Of a stretch of DNA of 34,912 bases, positions 20,347-27,828 are shown piece after piece. The notes below the pieces were generated by a model. It searched no databases. It worked only from the letters and a program-made list of their open reading frames with translations, and was not told the DNA's origin. The stretch is from Caulobacter sp. Lineage in GTDB: Bacteria; Pseudomonadota; Alphaproteobacteria; Caulobacterales; Caulobacteraceae. The stretch lies in contig JAGIBE010000188.1 of NCBI GenBank assembly GCA_017744495.1, forward strand, positions 1-34,912, written 5' to 3'. How positions within the stretch are numbered: position 1 is the first letter of the stretch; every line of letters begins with the position of its first letter. A program made the position numbers and the translations under genes.

Positions 20347-22584
20347 ATGTTCACCTTGCGAGACACGGTTTCGTCGCTGGCGCCGGCCCGGGCCGACGAT
20401 CTGGGCAAGACGCTGTACGAGCGGTTCCGCGAGGAGCCCGACACCCTGATCGTCCCCGTGCTGGACGCCGACGACCGCCCGATCGGCCTGGTCGAGCGCA
20501 ACGCCTTCTTCCTGCGCATGGCCGCCGAATACGGCCGCGCCCTCTACGCCCTGCGGCCGATCTCGGTGCTGATGGACAACGATCCGCTGGTGGTCGAGGC
20601 CGATGTCGAGCTGGCGGCCTTCACCAGCGACAGCCTGTCGTATCGCGCCTCGGACCTGCTGCGCGGCTTCATCGTCACCGACAAGGGCCGCTATCTCGGC
20701 GTGGGCACGGTGCTGGGCCTGTTGCAGGCGGCCAACGAGACCAATCGCCGGGGCGTCGAGGCCCTGGCTTCGGCGAAGGCCGACGAGGAACGCGCCCGCA
20801 CCTTCATGACCGCAGTGGTCGAGGCCATCCCGTCGATGGTGTTCGTCAAGCGCGCCGACGACCACGCCTACGTGCTGCTGAACCGAGCCGGCGAGAAGAT
20901 CCTGGGCCACAGCCGCGCCGACATGATCGGCCGCACCGACGCCGATTTCTACCCGCCCGAGCAGGCCGCCATCTATCGCCAGCGTGACGCAGAGGTCGCC
21001 GCCTCGGGCGAGGTGCGGGTGATCGAGGAGGACCTGGTGCCGCGTAAGGACGGCTCCACGGCCCTGCTGCGCACCAAGAAGATCGCGATCCCCGGTCCTG
21101 ACGGCGCGGCCGAATATATCCTGGCCGTCTCGGAGGACATCGCCGAGCGCAAGCGGGCCGAGGCCCAGATCGCCCGCCTGGCGCACTACGATCCGCTCAC
21201 GGACCTACCCAACCGCCTGCTGTTCCAGAAGGACCTGTCGGCGGCGCTCAGCCGCGCCGCGCGGCGCGAAGACCTGGTGGCGGTGCATTGCATCGACCTG
21301 GACCGCTTCAAGACCGTCAACGACACGCTCGGCCACCCGATCGGCGACGCCCTGCTCAAGACCGCCGCCGAGCGCCTGCGGGCCTGCGTGCGCGAGGGCG
21401 ACACCGTCGCGCGCCTGGGCGGCGACGAGTTCGCGGTGGTCCAGTGCGGCCTGACCGACCTCGGCGGCGCCACCCGCCTTGCGGGGCGCATCGTCGAGGC
21501 CTTGGCGCAGACCTTCGAGCTGCAAGGCCACCAGGTGATGATCGGCGGCAGCGTCGGGGTGGCGGTGTCGCCCAACGACGGCGCCGACAGCGACGAGCTG
21601 CTGAAGAAGGCCGACATGGCCCTCTACCGCGCCAAGGCCGACGGCAAGGGCGCCTTCCACTTCTTCGAGCGGGCCATGGACGAGGCCCTGCAGGCCCGCC
21701 GGGCCCTGGAGCTGGACCTGCGCCTGGCCCTGGCCGAGGGGCAGTTCGAGCTGCACTACCAGCCGCTGTTCAACCTCAACGCCGACAAGGTGATGGGCTG
21801 CGAGGCCCTGCTGCGCTGGCGTCACCCCGTCCGGGGCATGGTCTCGCCGGCCGACTTCATCCCGCTGGCCGAGGAGATCGGCCTGATCAATCCGCTGGGC
21901 GAATGGGTGCTGCGCGAGGCCTGCCGCGAGGCGGCCGGCTGGCCCGAGCACGTGCGCCTGGCGGTGAACCTGTCGCCCGCTCAGTTCCGCGATAAGCACC
22001 TGGTGACCACCGTGGTCTCGGCCCTGGCGGCCTCGGGCCTGGCCGCCCAGCGGCTGGAGCTGGAGATCACCGAGTCGGTCCTGCTGCAGGACACCGCCGG
22101 CAACATGTCGATCCTGCACGACCTGAAGGCCCTGGGCGTGCGCATCTCGATGGACGACTTCGGCACCGGCTATTCCTCGCTGAGCTACCTGCGCAGCTTC
22201 CCGTTCGACAAGATCAAGATCGACCAGACCTTCGTGCGCGACATCCTCGACGACGCCGACGCCCTGGCGATCATCAAGGCCGTACTGGACCTGGGCGCCA
22301 GCCTGGGCATCACGACCACGGCCGAGGGCGTGGAGTCCGAGGAACAGCTGGCCGAACTGCGCCGCCAGGGCTGCGGCGAGATTCAGGGCTACTTCATCAG
22401 CCGCCCCAAGCCCGCGGCCGAGATCGCGGCGATGCTGGGGGTCACCGTTCCCGCTCTCGACCGCGCGCCCGTGGTCACCTTCTCCCATGGGGAGAAGGAG
22501 GGGCCCGCGACGAAGTCGTGGGAGGATGAGGGGGTACTGAGTACGACGGAGAGCCGGCAGGGCGAGAAGACGGGAACTGCGTAA
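20347..22584 (+). CDS. CBS-PAS-GGDEF-EAL cyclic-di-GMP protein
   Basis: 745 residues. The N-terminal ~130 residues look like a CBS pair (IVPVLDADDRPIGLV, GFIVTDKGRYLGVG), then a PAS domain (~155-270, ending EDIAERKRAEAQI). The GGDEF domain has an intact GGDEF at 358-362 with the inhibitory I-site REGD (349-352). The EAL domain has EALLRW (EAL at 486-488), NLSPAQF, ITESVLL, DDFGTGYSSLSYL, KIDQTF and AEGVES, so both diguanylate cyclase and phosphodiesterase activities are possible. There are no membrane segments, so it is cytosolic. The C-terminal ~35 residues (from about FSHGEKEGPATKSW) are encoded by a family A palindrome and are not part of the EAL fold. Confidence 0.95.
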   Translation: MFTLRDTVSSLAPARADDLGKTLYERFREEPDTLIVPVLDADDRPIGLVERNAFFLRMAAEYGRALYALRPISVLMDNDPLVVEADVELAAFTSDSLSYRASDLLRGFIVTDKGRYLGVGTVLGLLQAANETNRRGVEALASAKADEERARTFMTAVVEAIPSMVFVKRADDHAYVLLNRAGEKILGHSRADMIGRTDADFYPPEQAAIYRQRDAEVAASGEVRVIEEDLVPRKDGSTALLRTKKIAIPGPDGAAEYILAVSEDIAERKRAEAQIARLAHYDPLTDLPNRLLFQKDLSAALSRAARREDLVAVHCIDLDRFKTVNDTLGHPIGDALLKTAAERLRACVREGDTVARLGGDEFAVVQCGLTDLGGATRLAGRIVEALAQTFELQGHQVMIGGSVGVAVSPNDGADSDELLKKADMALYRAKADGKGAFHFFERAMDEALQARRALELDLRLALAEGQFELHYQPLFNLNADKVMGCEALLRWRHPVRGMVSPADFIPLAEEIGLINPLGEWVLREACREAAGWPEHVRLAVNLSPAQFRDKHLVTTVVSALAASGLAAQRLELEITESVLLQDTAGNMSILHDLKALGVRISMDDFGTGYSSLSYLRSFPFDKIKIDQTFVRDILDDADALAIIKAVLDLGASLGITTTAEGVESEEQLAELRRQGCGEIQGYFISRPKPAAEIAAMLGVTVPALDRAPVVTFSHGEKEGPATKSWEDEGVLSTTESRQGEKTGTA

Positions 22585-22643
22585 CCCCTCTCCCTCCCAC
22601 GACTTCGTCGCGGGGCCCTCCCTCTCCCTCTGGGAGAGGGTTT
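22475..22643. repeat. Two inverted copies of palindromic repeat, family A
   Basis: Copy 1 (22475-22536) and copy 2 (22582-22643) are inverted relative to each other, both holding the GGGCCCGCGACGAAGTCGTG block and a CTCTCCC/GGGAGAG-type hairpin. Copy 1 is inside the reading frame of the GGDEF-EAL gene; its stop codon is at the first bases of copy 2. The arrangement repeats that at 12114-12279. Confidence 0.85.
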
Positions 22644-22713
22644 CAAAGATATCCCCCGCCTTCGCGCTCGCGCCCTCTAGCCACCCGCCGCGATCTTCGC
22701 CACACACCGGCCC

Positions 22714-23154
22714 ATGCGCATGGTCGGCTATCTCAGAGTTCCGCCCGTCAGGGGCGTGGTGATCGACGGACCGCAGTCGCAGCGGCTGTTCGAGGCCGGC
22801 TGCGACCAGCTGTTCCATGACCGCTGCTACGGCTTGGCCGTGCACAAGCCGGGCCTGGACCAGGCCCTGGCGGCGCTGAAGTCCGGCGACGTGCTGGCGG
22901 TCATCAACCTGCACGCTTTCGCCGCCCATCTGGTCGACCTGCTGGAAGTCCTGGCCCGGTTCGAGGCGGCCGGCGTCCACCTGCTGACCCTGGCCGAAGG
23001 GATCGACACCCGCCAGCCCGGCGGCTTCTTCACCGCCTGCGCCCAGCTCGCCGCCTTCCACGACCAGCGCCGCGCGGTGCGGACGATGGAGGAGAAGATC
23101 GTGCGCGAAGGGCCGCGGCGGGCGGAGCCGGCCGAGGCGTCGGAAGAGTCCTAA
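22714..23154 (+). CDS. Degenerate serine-recombinase (resolvase) catalytic domain
   Basis: 146 residues aligning along the resolvase N-terminal fold: VGYLRV, QRLFEAGCDQLFHD, KPGLDQALAALKSGDVLAVI, LVDLLEVLARFEAAGVHLLTLAEGIDT and QLAAFHDQRRAV. By gamma-delta resolvase numbering Arg8 is kept, but Ser10 is Pro, and the LDRLGRS motif reads LHAFAAH, so Asp67, Arg68 and Arg71 are lost. It cannot form the covalent DNA intermediate, and the helix-turn-helix domain is absent. The frame is intact with normal GC, so it looks domesticated rather than decaying. Function unknown. Its stop overlaps that of the convergent threonine aldolase by 3 bases (TAA and TAG share CTAA). No ribosome site is evident. Confidence 0.75.
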   Translation: MRMVGYLRVPPVRGVVIDGPQSQRLFEAGCDQLFHDRCYGLAVHKPGLDQALAALKSGDVLAVINLHAFAAHLVDLLEVLARFEAAGVHLLTLAEGIDTRQPGGFFTACAQLAAFHDQRRAVRTMEEKIVREGPRRAEPAEASEES

Positions 23155-24170
23155 GCCACCGCCCTCAGCGCCTCGCCCAGCTCTTCGACCATCTCCGGCG
23201 TCGTGGCCCACGAGCACATGAAGCGCGCCGTGCCGTCCAGGAAGCGGTAGACGAACCAGCCCTTGTCGCGCAAGCGTTCCAGCGCCTGGTCGTCCATGTC
23301 GACGAACAGGCCGTTGGCCTCGACCGGGTGACGCAGGGGGAAAGGCATCAGAGCGGCCAGCTTCTTGGCCATGGCGTTGGCGTGGGCGGCGCGGGCGGCC
23401 CAGGCGCCCCCATCGCCGTTCTCGCCCAGCAGGCCCAGCCACGGGGCGGCCAGGAAGCGGCCCTTGGAGACCAGTTGGCCGGCGTGCTTTAGGCGGGCGT
23501 CCAGGCGCTTAGCCAAAGCCTTGTTCAGGAACACCACGGCCTCGGTCGGGGTCGAGCCGGCTTTCGTGCCACCGATCACCAGGATGTCGACGCCGATCTT
23601 GGGGACGGCGCGGAGGTCGAAGCCCGCCGCCACGGCGTTGGCCAGGCGGGCACCGTCCAGGTGCACGCCGTAGCCCTTGGCCTTCACCGGCGCGATCAGG
23701 GCCGCCAGGTCGTCGGCAGAGTAGACCGTGCCATACTCGGTGGCGTTGGTCAGGGACAGGGCGGCGGCCGGCTGGCGGTACGACACGTCAGGCTCGGCCA
23801 GGGCCAGCTCCAGCCCCGGCAGGGCGATCTTGCCCGAGGCGCCGGGCAGGCCGATCAGGCCCACGCCCTGGCCGAAGAAGCCCGGCGCGCCGGTCTCGTC
23901 GGTGCAGATGTGGGCGTGCTCGTGGGCCAGCACCGCCTCGTGCGGATGGGCCAGGCACGTCAGGGCGAAGGCGTTGGCCGCCGTGCCCGAGGCGGTGAAC
24001 CGCACCTCGGCGTCGGCGTCCAGCAGGGCGCGGATGCGGTCGGCGGCGGCCGCGCTGACATGGTCGGTCCCGTAGCCGGACGCCGTGCCCGCATTGGCGG
24101 CGACGATCGCCTCGATGACCTCCGGCATGGCGCCGGCGACGTTGTCCGAAGCGAAGTCGTAGCGGGCCAT
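23151..24170 (-). CDS. Low-specificity L-threonine aldolase
   Basis: PLP enzyme of 339 residues that cleaves threonine or allo-threonine to glycine and acetaldehyde. Start MARYDFASDNVAGAMPEV; HEHAHICTDETGAP carries the ring-stacking His; LDGARLANA has the cofactor-binding Asp and Arg; the Schiff-base Lys is about residue 203 in IGGTKAGS. GAGGA five bases before ATG 24170 supports the start. The gene follows the GFA gene by 7 bases and is presumably co-transcribed. A longer open frame upstream is a shadow of the GFA gene. The family includes beta-elimination relatives, so substrate preference is inferred. Confidence 0.93.
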   Translation of the reverse strand: MARYDFASDNVAGAMPEVIEAIVAANAGTASGYGTDHVSAAAADRIRALLDADAEVRFTASGTAANAFALTCLAHPHEAVLAHEHAHICTDETGAPGFFGQGVGLIGLPGASGKIALPGLELALAEPDVSYRQPAAALSLTNATEYGTVYSADDLAALIAPVKAKGYGVHLDGARLANAVAAGFDLRAVPKIGVDILVIGGTKAGSTPTEAVVFLNKALAKRLDARLKHAGQLVSKGRFLAAPWLGLLGENGDGGAWAARAAHANAMAKKLAALMPFPLRHPVEANGLFVDMDDQALERLRDKGWFVYRFLDGTARFMCSWATTPEMVEELGEALRAVA

Positions 24171-24177
24171 CAAGTCC

Positions 24178-24597
24178 TCAGGGCGCGGGGGGCGGGAAGG
24201 GCGGGTTCTCGGGGAAGGCCGGGCGGCCAGGCTCGATCGGATGCCACGGCGGGGCCTCGCTCGTCCAGAGATGGATCTGCGGCTCCAGGATCGACGGATC
24301 GTCCAGCCCGCCCGCCTTGACCGGATAGAAGGGGAACGCCCCCTCCGACCACAGCGGCGTGCCGCACTCGCCGCAGAACACCCGGGTGATGTCGCCGCCG
24401 CTGCCGCCCGGACGCGTGTAGCGCTTGGGCTGGCCCTTGGTGACCTTGAACGCGGGCGTCGGGGCCAGGGCCACATAGTTGGGGCCGCCGCCGGTCATGT
24501 ATTGGCAGGATCGGCAATGACAGACGCCCGCCCCCGCGAAGTCGCCGGTGATCTCGTATCGGATCGCGCCGCACAGGCAGCCGCCTTCGATGGCCAT
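24178..24597 (-). CDS. GFA-family (glutathione-dependent formaldehyde-activating-like) zinc protein
   Basis: 139 residues with the GFA zinc-binding cysteines: GGCLCGAIRYEI, CHCRSCQ and VFCGECGTPLW. Named after Gfa of Paracoccus, which was proposed to help form S-hydroxymethylglutathione; most members have no proven role. An excellent ribosome site (GGGAGGG) precedes ATG 24597, and that start gives MAIEGGCLCG, so the frame reaching 24672 is not used. First gene of a two-gene unit with threonine aldolase. The zinc alcohol dehydrogenase further upstream is separate, with a palindrome in between, so a formaldehyde link is only suggestive. Confidence 0.9.
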   Translation of the reverse strand: MAIEGGCLCGAIRYEITGDFAGAGVCHCRSCQYMTGGGPNYVALAPTPAFKVTKGQPKRYTRPGGSGGDITRVFCGECGTPLWSEGAFPFYPVKAGGLDDPSILEPQIHLWTSEAPPWHPIEPGRPAFPENPPFPPPAP

Positions 24598-24664
24598 GAT
24601 GGTTCCCTCCCTGGGATGGTTGGGAGGAGAGTGCACGAAGACGGCGGGCGGCTCTATCCCTCGA

Positions 24665-24799
24665 CGCCCCAAACGGTTGTCATCCCGGAAGCCTCGCAGA
24701 GGCTGTCCGGGACCCAGGGGACTGGGCTGATGCTTTGCGGTTCACCTGGGTCCCGGATAAGCGCTGTGCGCTTTCCGGGATGACAACCGTTTTGGGGCG
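24665..24799. repeat. 135-bp branched palindrome, family B
   Basis: Outer arms (24665-24690 and about 24773-24799, CCAAACGGTTGTCATCCCGG and near-exact complement) and inner arms (TCCGGGACCCAGG and CCTGGGTCCCGGA) pair around a loop of about 26 bases. Between outer and inner arms sit two small hairpins, GCCTC-GCA-GAGGC (24691-24703) and AAGCGC-TGT-GCGCTT (24759-24773). The fold is therefore a long stem with two side branches. It lies just after the alcohol dehydrogenase stop. Confidence 0.8.
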
Positions 24800-24816
24800 T
24801 TCGAGAGGGCTGTGCC

Positions 24817-25920
24817 TCAGTCGAACACGATCACCGATCGCGCCAGCTCGCCGCGCTTCAGCTCGTCGAAGGCCGAGTTGACGTCCTCCAGCTTGATCCG
24901 GCGCGAGATCAGTTCGTCCAGCTTCAGCTTGCCGGCCATGTAGGCGTCGACCAGGCGCGGCATGTCGACCGGGAAGCGGTTGGAGCCCATGTAGCTGCCC
25001 TGGATTCGGCGCTCGCCCAGGAAGTCGACGCCGTGCAGCTCGATCTTGGTGCCGACCGGGATCATGCCGATCACGTTGGCCGTGCCGCCCCGGCGCAGCA
25101 TTTTGAACGCGGCTTCCGCGGTGGCCTTCAGGCCGATGGCTTCGAAGCTGTGCTGCACGCCGCCACCGGTCAGTTCGACCACGGCCTTGGCCACGTCGTC
25201 GATGGCCGAGGCGTCGATCACGTCGGTGGCCCCGAAGGTCTTGGCCAGCTCCAGCTTGGACGGTACGCGGTCGACGGCGATGATCCGGCTCGCGCCGGCG
25301 ATGGCCGCGCCGTTGATGGTGGCCAAGCCCACGCCGCCGCAGCCGATTACAGCCACGGTCTCGCCCGGACGGACGTTGGAGGTGTGGACCACCGAGCCGA
25401 CCCCGGTCATCACCGAGCAGCCGATCAGGGCGGCGCGGTCGAACGGCATGTCCTTGCGGATGGCGACGCAGGCGTGCTCGTGCACCAGCATCAGTTCTGC
25501 GAACGACGACAGGTTCAGGAACTGGGCCATCTTGGTGTCGCCGGAACCCGATAGGTCCTCACGGAACAGTCGGGGTTCCTCGCCCTTGCCGCGCTTGGTC
25601 TCGGGGCTGATGCAGAGGTTCATATGCCCGGTCAGGCAGACCTCGCAGTGGCCGCAATAGGGGTTGAGGCAGGTGATGACATGGTCGCCCACCTTGACCG
25701 TGCGCACCTCGGACCCGACCGCCTCGACGATCCCGGCGCTCTCGTGACCCAGCACGGCGGGCAGGGGGTGGGAATAGGAGCCCTCGACGAAGTGCAGGTC
25801 AGAATGGCAGACCCCGGCGGCCTTGGTGCGGATCAGCACCTCGCGCGGACCGGGCTTCCCGATCGAGACCTCCTCGATCAGCAGCGGCTTGCCCACTTCG
25901 CGCAGAACGGCGGCCTTCAT
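24817..25920 (-). CDS. Zinc-dependent alcohol dehydrogenase
   Basis: 367-residue medium-chain dehydrogenase. Catalytic zinc ligands are in GVCHSDLHFVEG and GHESAGIVE and in the IGCSVMTGVGS region; the structural zinc Cys cluster is CGHCEVCLTGHMNLC. The Rossmann motif is VIGCGGVGLATINGA with an acidic Asp after the second strand (VDRV), pointing to NAD rather than NADP. The sequence resembles the class III/aryl-alcohol or NDMA-dependent branch. Substrate not decidable. AGGGAGA precedes ATG 25920. Transcription would end in the family B palindrome. Confidence 0.94.
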   Translation of the reverse strand: MKAAVLREVGKPLLIEEVSIGKPGPREVLIRTKAAGVCHSDLHFVEGSYSHPLPAVLGHESAGIVEAVGSEVRTVKVGDHVITCLNPYCGHCEVCLTGHMNLCISPETKRGKGEEPRLFREDLSGSGDTKMAQFLNLSSFAELMLVHEHACVAIRKDMPFDRAALIGCSVMTGVGSVVHTSNVRPGETVAVIGCGGVGLATINGAAIAGASRIIAVDRVPSKLELAKTFGATDVIDASAIDDVAKAVVELTGGGVQHSFEAIGLKATAEAAFKMLRRGGTANVIGMIPVGTKIELHGVDFLGERRIQGSYMGSNRFPVDMPRLVDAYMAGKLKLDELISRRIKLEDVNSAFDELKRGELARSVIVFD

Positions 25921-26091
25921 CGGCAGTCTCCCTGGTTGTCGCGGGAGACCCTAGCGGGAGGGCGGGGTTCGAAGGAAGGGGTTATTCGAACAAATGTTTA
26001 GAGGGCCGCGCTTCAGCCTTCTGCTGTCTCTATGGAGAAGGGTTGTCGAAATGCTCAAGCTCGCGCCATAGTAGGTGAGGGGGAGAGCATC

Positions 26092-26295
26092 ATGAAGCTT
26101 GGAATTCGCAAACCAAGTCTCCGCAAGAGCATTGCGGCCCGCACCTCGCTCAAACGGGTCGTCCGCCATAGCATCGGCCTGAAAGCGCCGAGAGGATATG
26201 GCTGGCCCACGAACCCGAAGAAGGCCGCCTACAACCGGGTCTATAATCGCACCTCCTTCGGCCTTATCAAGCTATTGAAATTGCTGTTCAAATAA
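26092..26295 (+). CDS. Small basic protein of unknown function (lower GC)
   Basis: 67 residues, very basic, MKLGIRKPSLRKSIAAR...GYGWPTNPKKAAYNRVYNRTSF and a hydrophobic basic end KLLKLLFK. The core (ARTS..., P-kkaaYNrvYnrTsf) recalls a small-protein family scattered through phage and accessory regions of distant bacteria; I know of no function. Start chosen at 26092 because GGGGGAG stands just before it; an upstream in-frame ATG at 26032 lacks this. GC is about 55% by my count, far below its neighbours, suggesting transfer. It reads toward the next small gene with 37 bases between. Confidence 0.7.
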   Translation: MKLGIRKPSLRKSIAARTSLKRVVRHSIGLKAPRGYGWPTNPKKAAYNRVYNRTSFGLIKLLKLLFK

Positions 26296-26332
26296 TCCGC
26301 AAACCGAGCGCCGCCATTCACAGGGGGATGTA

Positions 26333-26653
26333 ATGGAGTTCTGGCTTTGGGTGTTCGTCGTAGTCAGCGCGGTCGTCGGCCTGACCATCTGGCGCAGGCA
26401 TGCGCGCTGGAATGCTTTGATGGCCAAATACGGCGCCCCAGAAGTTGTGAGAGCAATCCTGCGCCACGATGTCTGGCAAGGCATGACGCAGGAGCAGCTT
26501 ATCGACTCTCGGGGAAGGCCGGCGGCTGTTGACGAGCGCGTCTACAAAACCAAGACCACGCGCGTCTTCAAATATGATCAGGACGGGCGCAAACGCTTCG
26601 CGACCCGCATCACGGTCGAGAACGGCGCTGTGGTAGGGTGGAACCAGCGATAG
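26333..26653 (+). CDS. Single-pass membrane protein with BamE/SmpA-like domain (lower GC)
   Basis: 106 residues. An N-terminal hydrophobic helix (about 3-20, EFWLWVFVVVSAVVGLTIW) is followed by basic residues, giving an anchor with the domain probably in the cytoplasm (positive-inside). The rest fits a small BamE-like alpha-beta fold: WQGMTQEQLIDSRGRP, VYKTKTTRVFKYDQ and RITVENGAVVGW. That 'W-x-GMT...KTKT...GxVVGW' pattern occurs in many accessory-region proteins; function unknown. AGGGGG lies 5-10 bases before the ATG. GC is about 60%. It is likely co-transcribed with the basic protein at 26092, and its stop lies 6 bases from convergent cheW. Confidence 0.72.
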   Translation: MEFWLWVFVVVSAVVGLTIWRRHARWNALMAKYGAPEVVRAILRHDVWQGMTQEQLIDSRGRPAAVDERVYKTKTTRVFKYDQDGRKRFATRITVENGAVVGWNQR

Positions 26654-26659
26654 GGCGAC

Positions 26660-27130
26660 CTAAGCCGCCAGCTGGGCCTTGCGCTCGGGCAGTACGGCTT
26701 CCACGGCCAGCAGCACGATCATGGCCGCCTCGGTGGTGATCACGGCCGAGACCAGGGTTGAGGCGACGTCCTCGCCCAGCGGCGGGGGCGGGCTGATGGC
26801 GTCGGCGGGGACGATGAAGCTGTCGCAGACCGCGTCGACCAACAGGCCGGCGACGTCGTCGTGGTGCTCGACCACGATGATCACCTGACGGGCGCTGTCG
26901 GCGGCCACGCCCTTGCCCAGGCGTTCCGACAGGTCGATGACCGGCATCACCTGGCCGCGCAGGTTGATCACGCCGCGCACATAGGGCGGAGCATCGGGCA
27001 GCGGGGTGGCGGGGGTCACGCCGCGGATTTCGCGGACCGCGCCCACGGGCACGCAATAGGTCTGGGTCCCGACCTCGAACGACAGGATCTGCAGTTCCTG
27101 GCCGGCCGTGTAAGCCACGTTCCTGGACAT
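26660..27130 (-). CDS. cheW: CheW-like chemotaxis coupling protein
   Basis: 156-residue single CheW domain that links chemoreceptors to the CheA kinase. Features: LSFEVGTQTYCVPVGAVREI, a central RGVINLRGQVMPVIDLSERLG (the hallmark of the family) and VDAVCDSFIVP. GAAGG precedes ATG 27130. No cheA, receptor or other che genes are in the window, so this is an orphan cheW that may serve a receptor array encoded elsewhere. The gene symbol indicates the family; which CheW paralogue it is cannot be told. Confidence 0.92.
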   Translation of the reverse strand: MSRNVAYTAGQELQILSFEVGTQTYCVPVGAVREIRGVTPATPLPDAPPYVRGVINLRGQVMPVIDLSERLGKGVAADSARQVIIVVEHHDDVAGLLVDAVCDSFIVPADAISPPPPLGEDVASTLVSAVITTEAAMIVLLAVEAVLPERKAQLAA

Positions 27131-27366
27131 CGGCGGGTCGCCTTCAAGCTTGTCGTCGCCCGTTCTGGGCGCCGTCTTGGTCCCACCTTCTCGGGGAAAG
27201 GTGAATAAATCCGCCTCTAATTCAACGATTTGAGTCTGCGGCCAAGACGAAGGGCCTCGGCGAAACTGACGGCCCTGTTCAGCCTGCGTTCAGCCGCCGA
27301 GGTGGAGGATGGGTCCCAAGATGGAGAGGCTCGTCGGAAGGCCCCTCCCGGTAAGGACAAAGCGTC

Positions 27367-27756
27367 ATGAACCGCAAACTGAAGACCATCATCGGCCAGG
27401 CGACCGCTGGGATCGCCGCCCTGGCCGTGGTCGCCGGCGCCAGCGCCGCCTCGGCCGATTCGTATCACCGCGGCTACTACGGCCACGGGCGCCACCACGA
27501 CAACGACGCGGGCGTGGCCATCGCCGCCGGCGTGGTCGGCCTGGCGCTGGGCGCGGCGATCGCCGGCAACGGCAACAACCACTACCGCAGCGGTTACAGC
27601 TACGGTTACGCCCCTCCGCCGCCGCCCCCGCCGCGCTACTACGGCTACGGCTACGCCCCGCGTCCGTACGGCTACGGCTATGGCCGCGACTGCTGGACCA
27701 CACGCGAATACGACCCGTACCGCGACGCGGTCTACGAGCGGACGGTGTGCCGCTAA
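27367..27756 (+). CDS. Exported Gly/Tyr/Pro-rich protein
   Basis: 129 residues with a signal peptide (core GIAALAVVAGASAAS, cut near ASA). The mature part has an His-rich start (YHRGYYGHGRHHD), an Ala/Gly hydrophobic helix (VAIAAGVVGLALGAAIAG, glycine-zipper-like), a proline run, and GYGYAPRPYGYGYG repeats. It ends with two Cys (DCWTT..., VCR) that may pair. Similar low-complexity envelope proteins are common in alphaproteobacteria; none has a firm function. The helix could insert in the outer or inner membrane. A strong terminator follows. Confidence 0.8.
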   Translation: MNRKLKTIIGQATAGIAALAVVAGASAASADSYHRGYYGHGRHHDNDAGVAIAAGVVGLALGAAIAGNGNNHYRSGYSYGYAPPPPPPPRYYGYGYAPRPYGYGYGRDCWTTREYDPYRDAVYERTVCR

Positions 27757-27777
27757 GCGGTCGGCTTAGAAACGAAG

Positions 27778-27803
27778 ACGCCCCGGGTTCGCACCCGGGG
27801 CGT
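27778..27803. terminator. Strong bidirectional terminator
   Basis: ACGCCCCGGGT-TCGC-ACCCGGGGCGT, an 11-bp perfect stem, followed by TGCTGTTTT on the + strand. It lies between the convergent Gly/Tyr-rich gene and the inositol-monophosphatase gene. Confidence 0.85.
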
Positions 27804-27828
27804 TGCTGTTTTGGCCTGTTGGTTTGGC

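Noticed and set aside
21205-23442. 745-residue open frame on the - strand opposite the GGDEF-EAL gene
   Set aside because: Low-complexity Gly/Gln/Ala/Arg sequence with no family features; the + strand gene explains the region fully.
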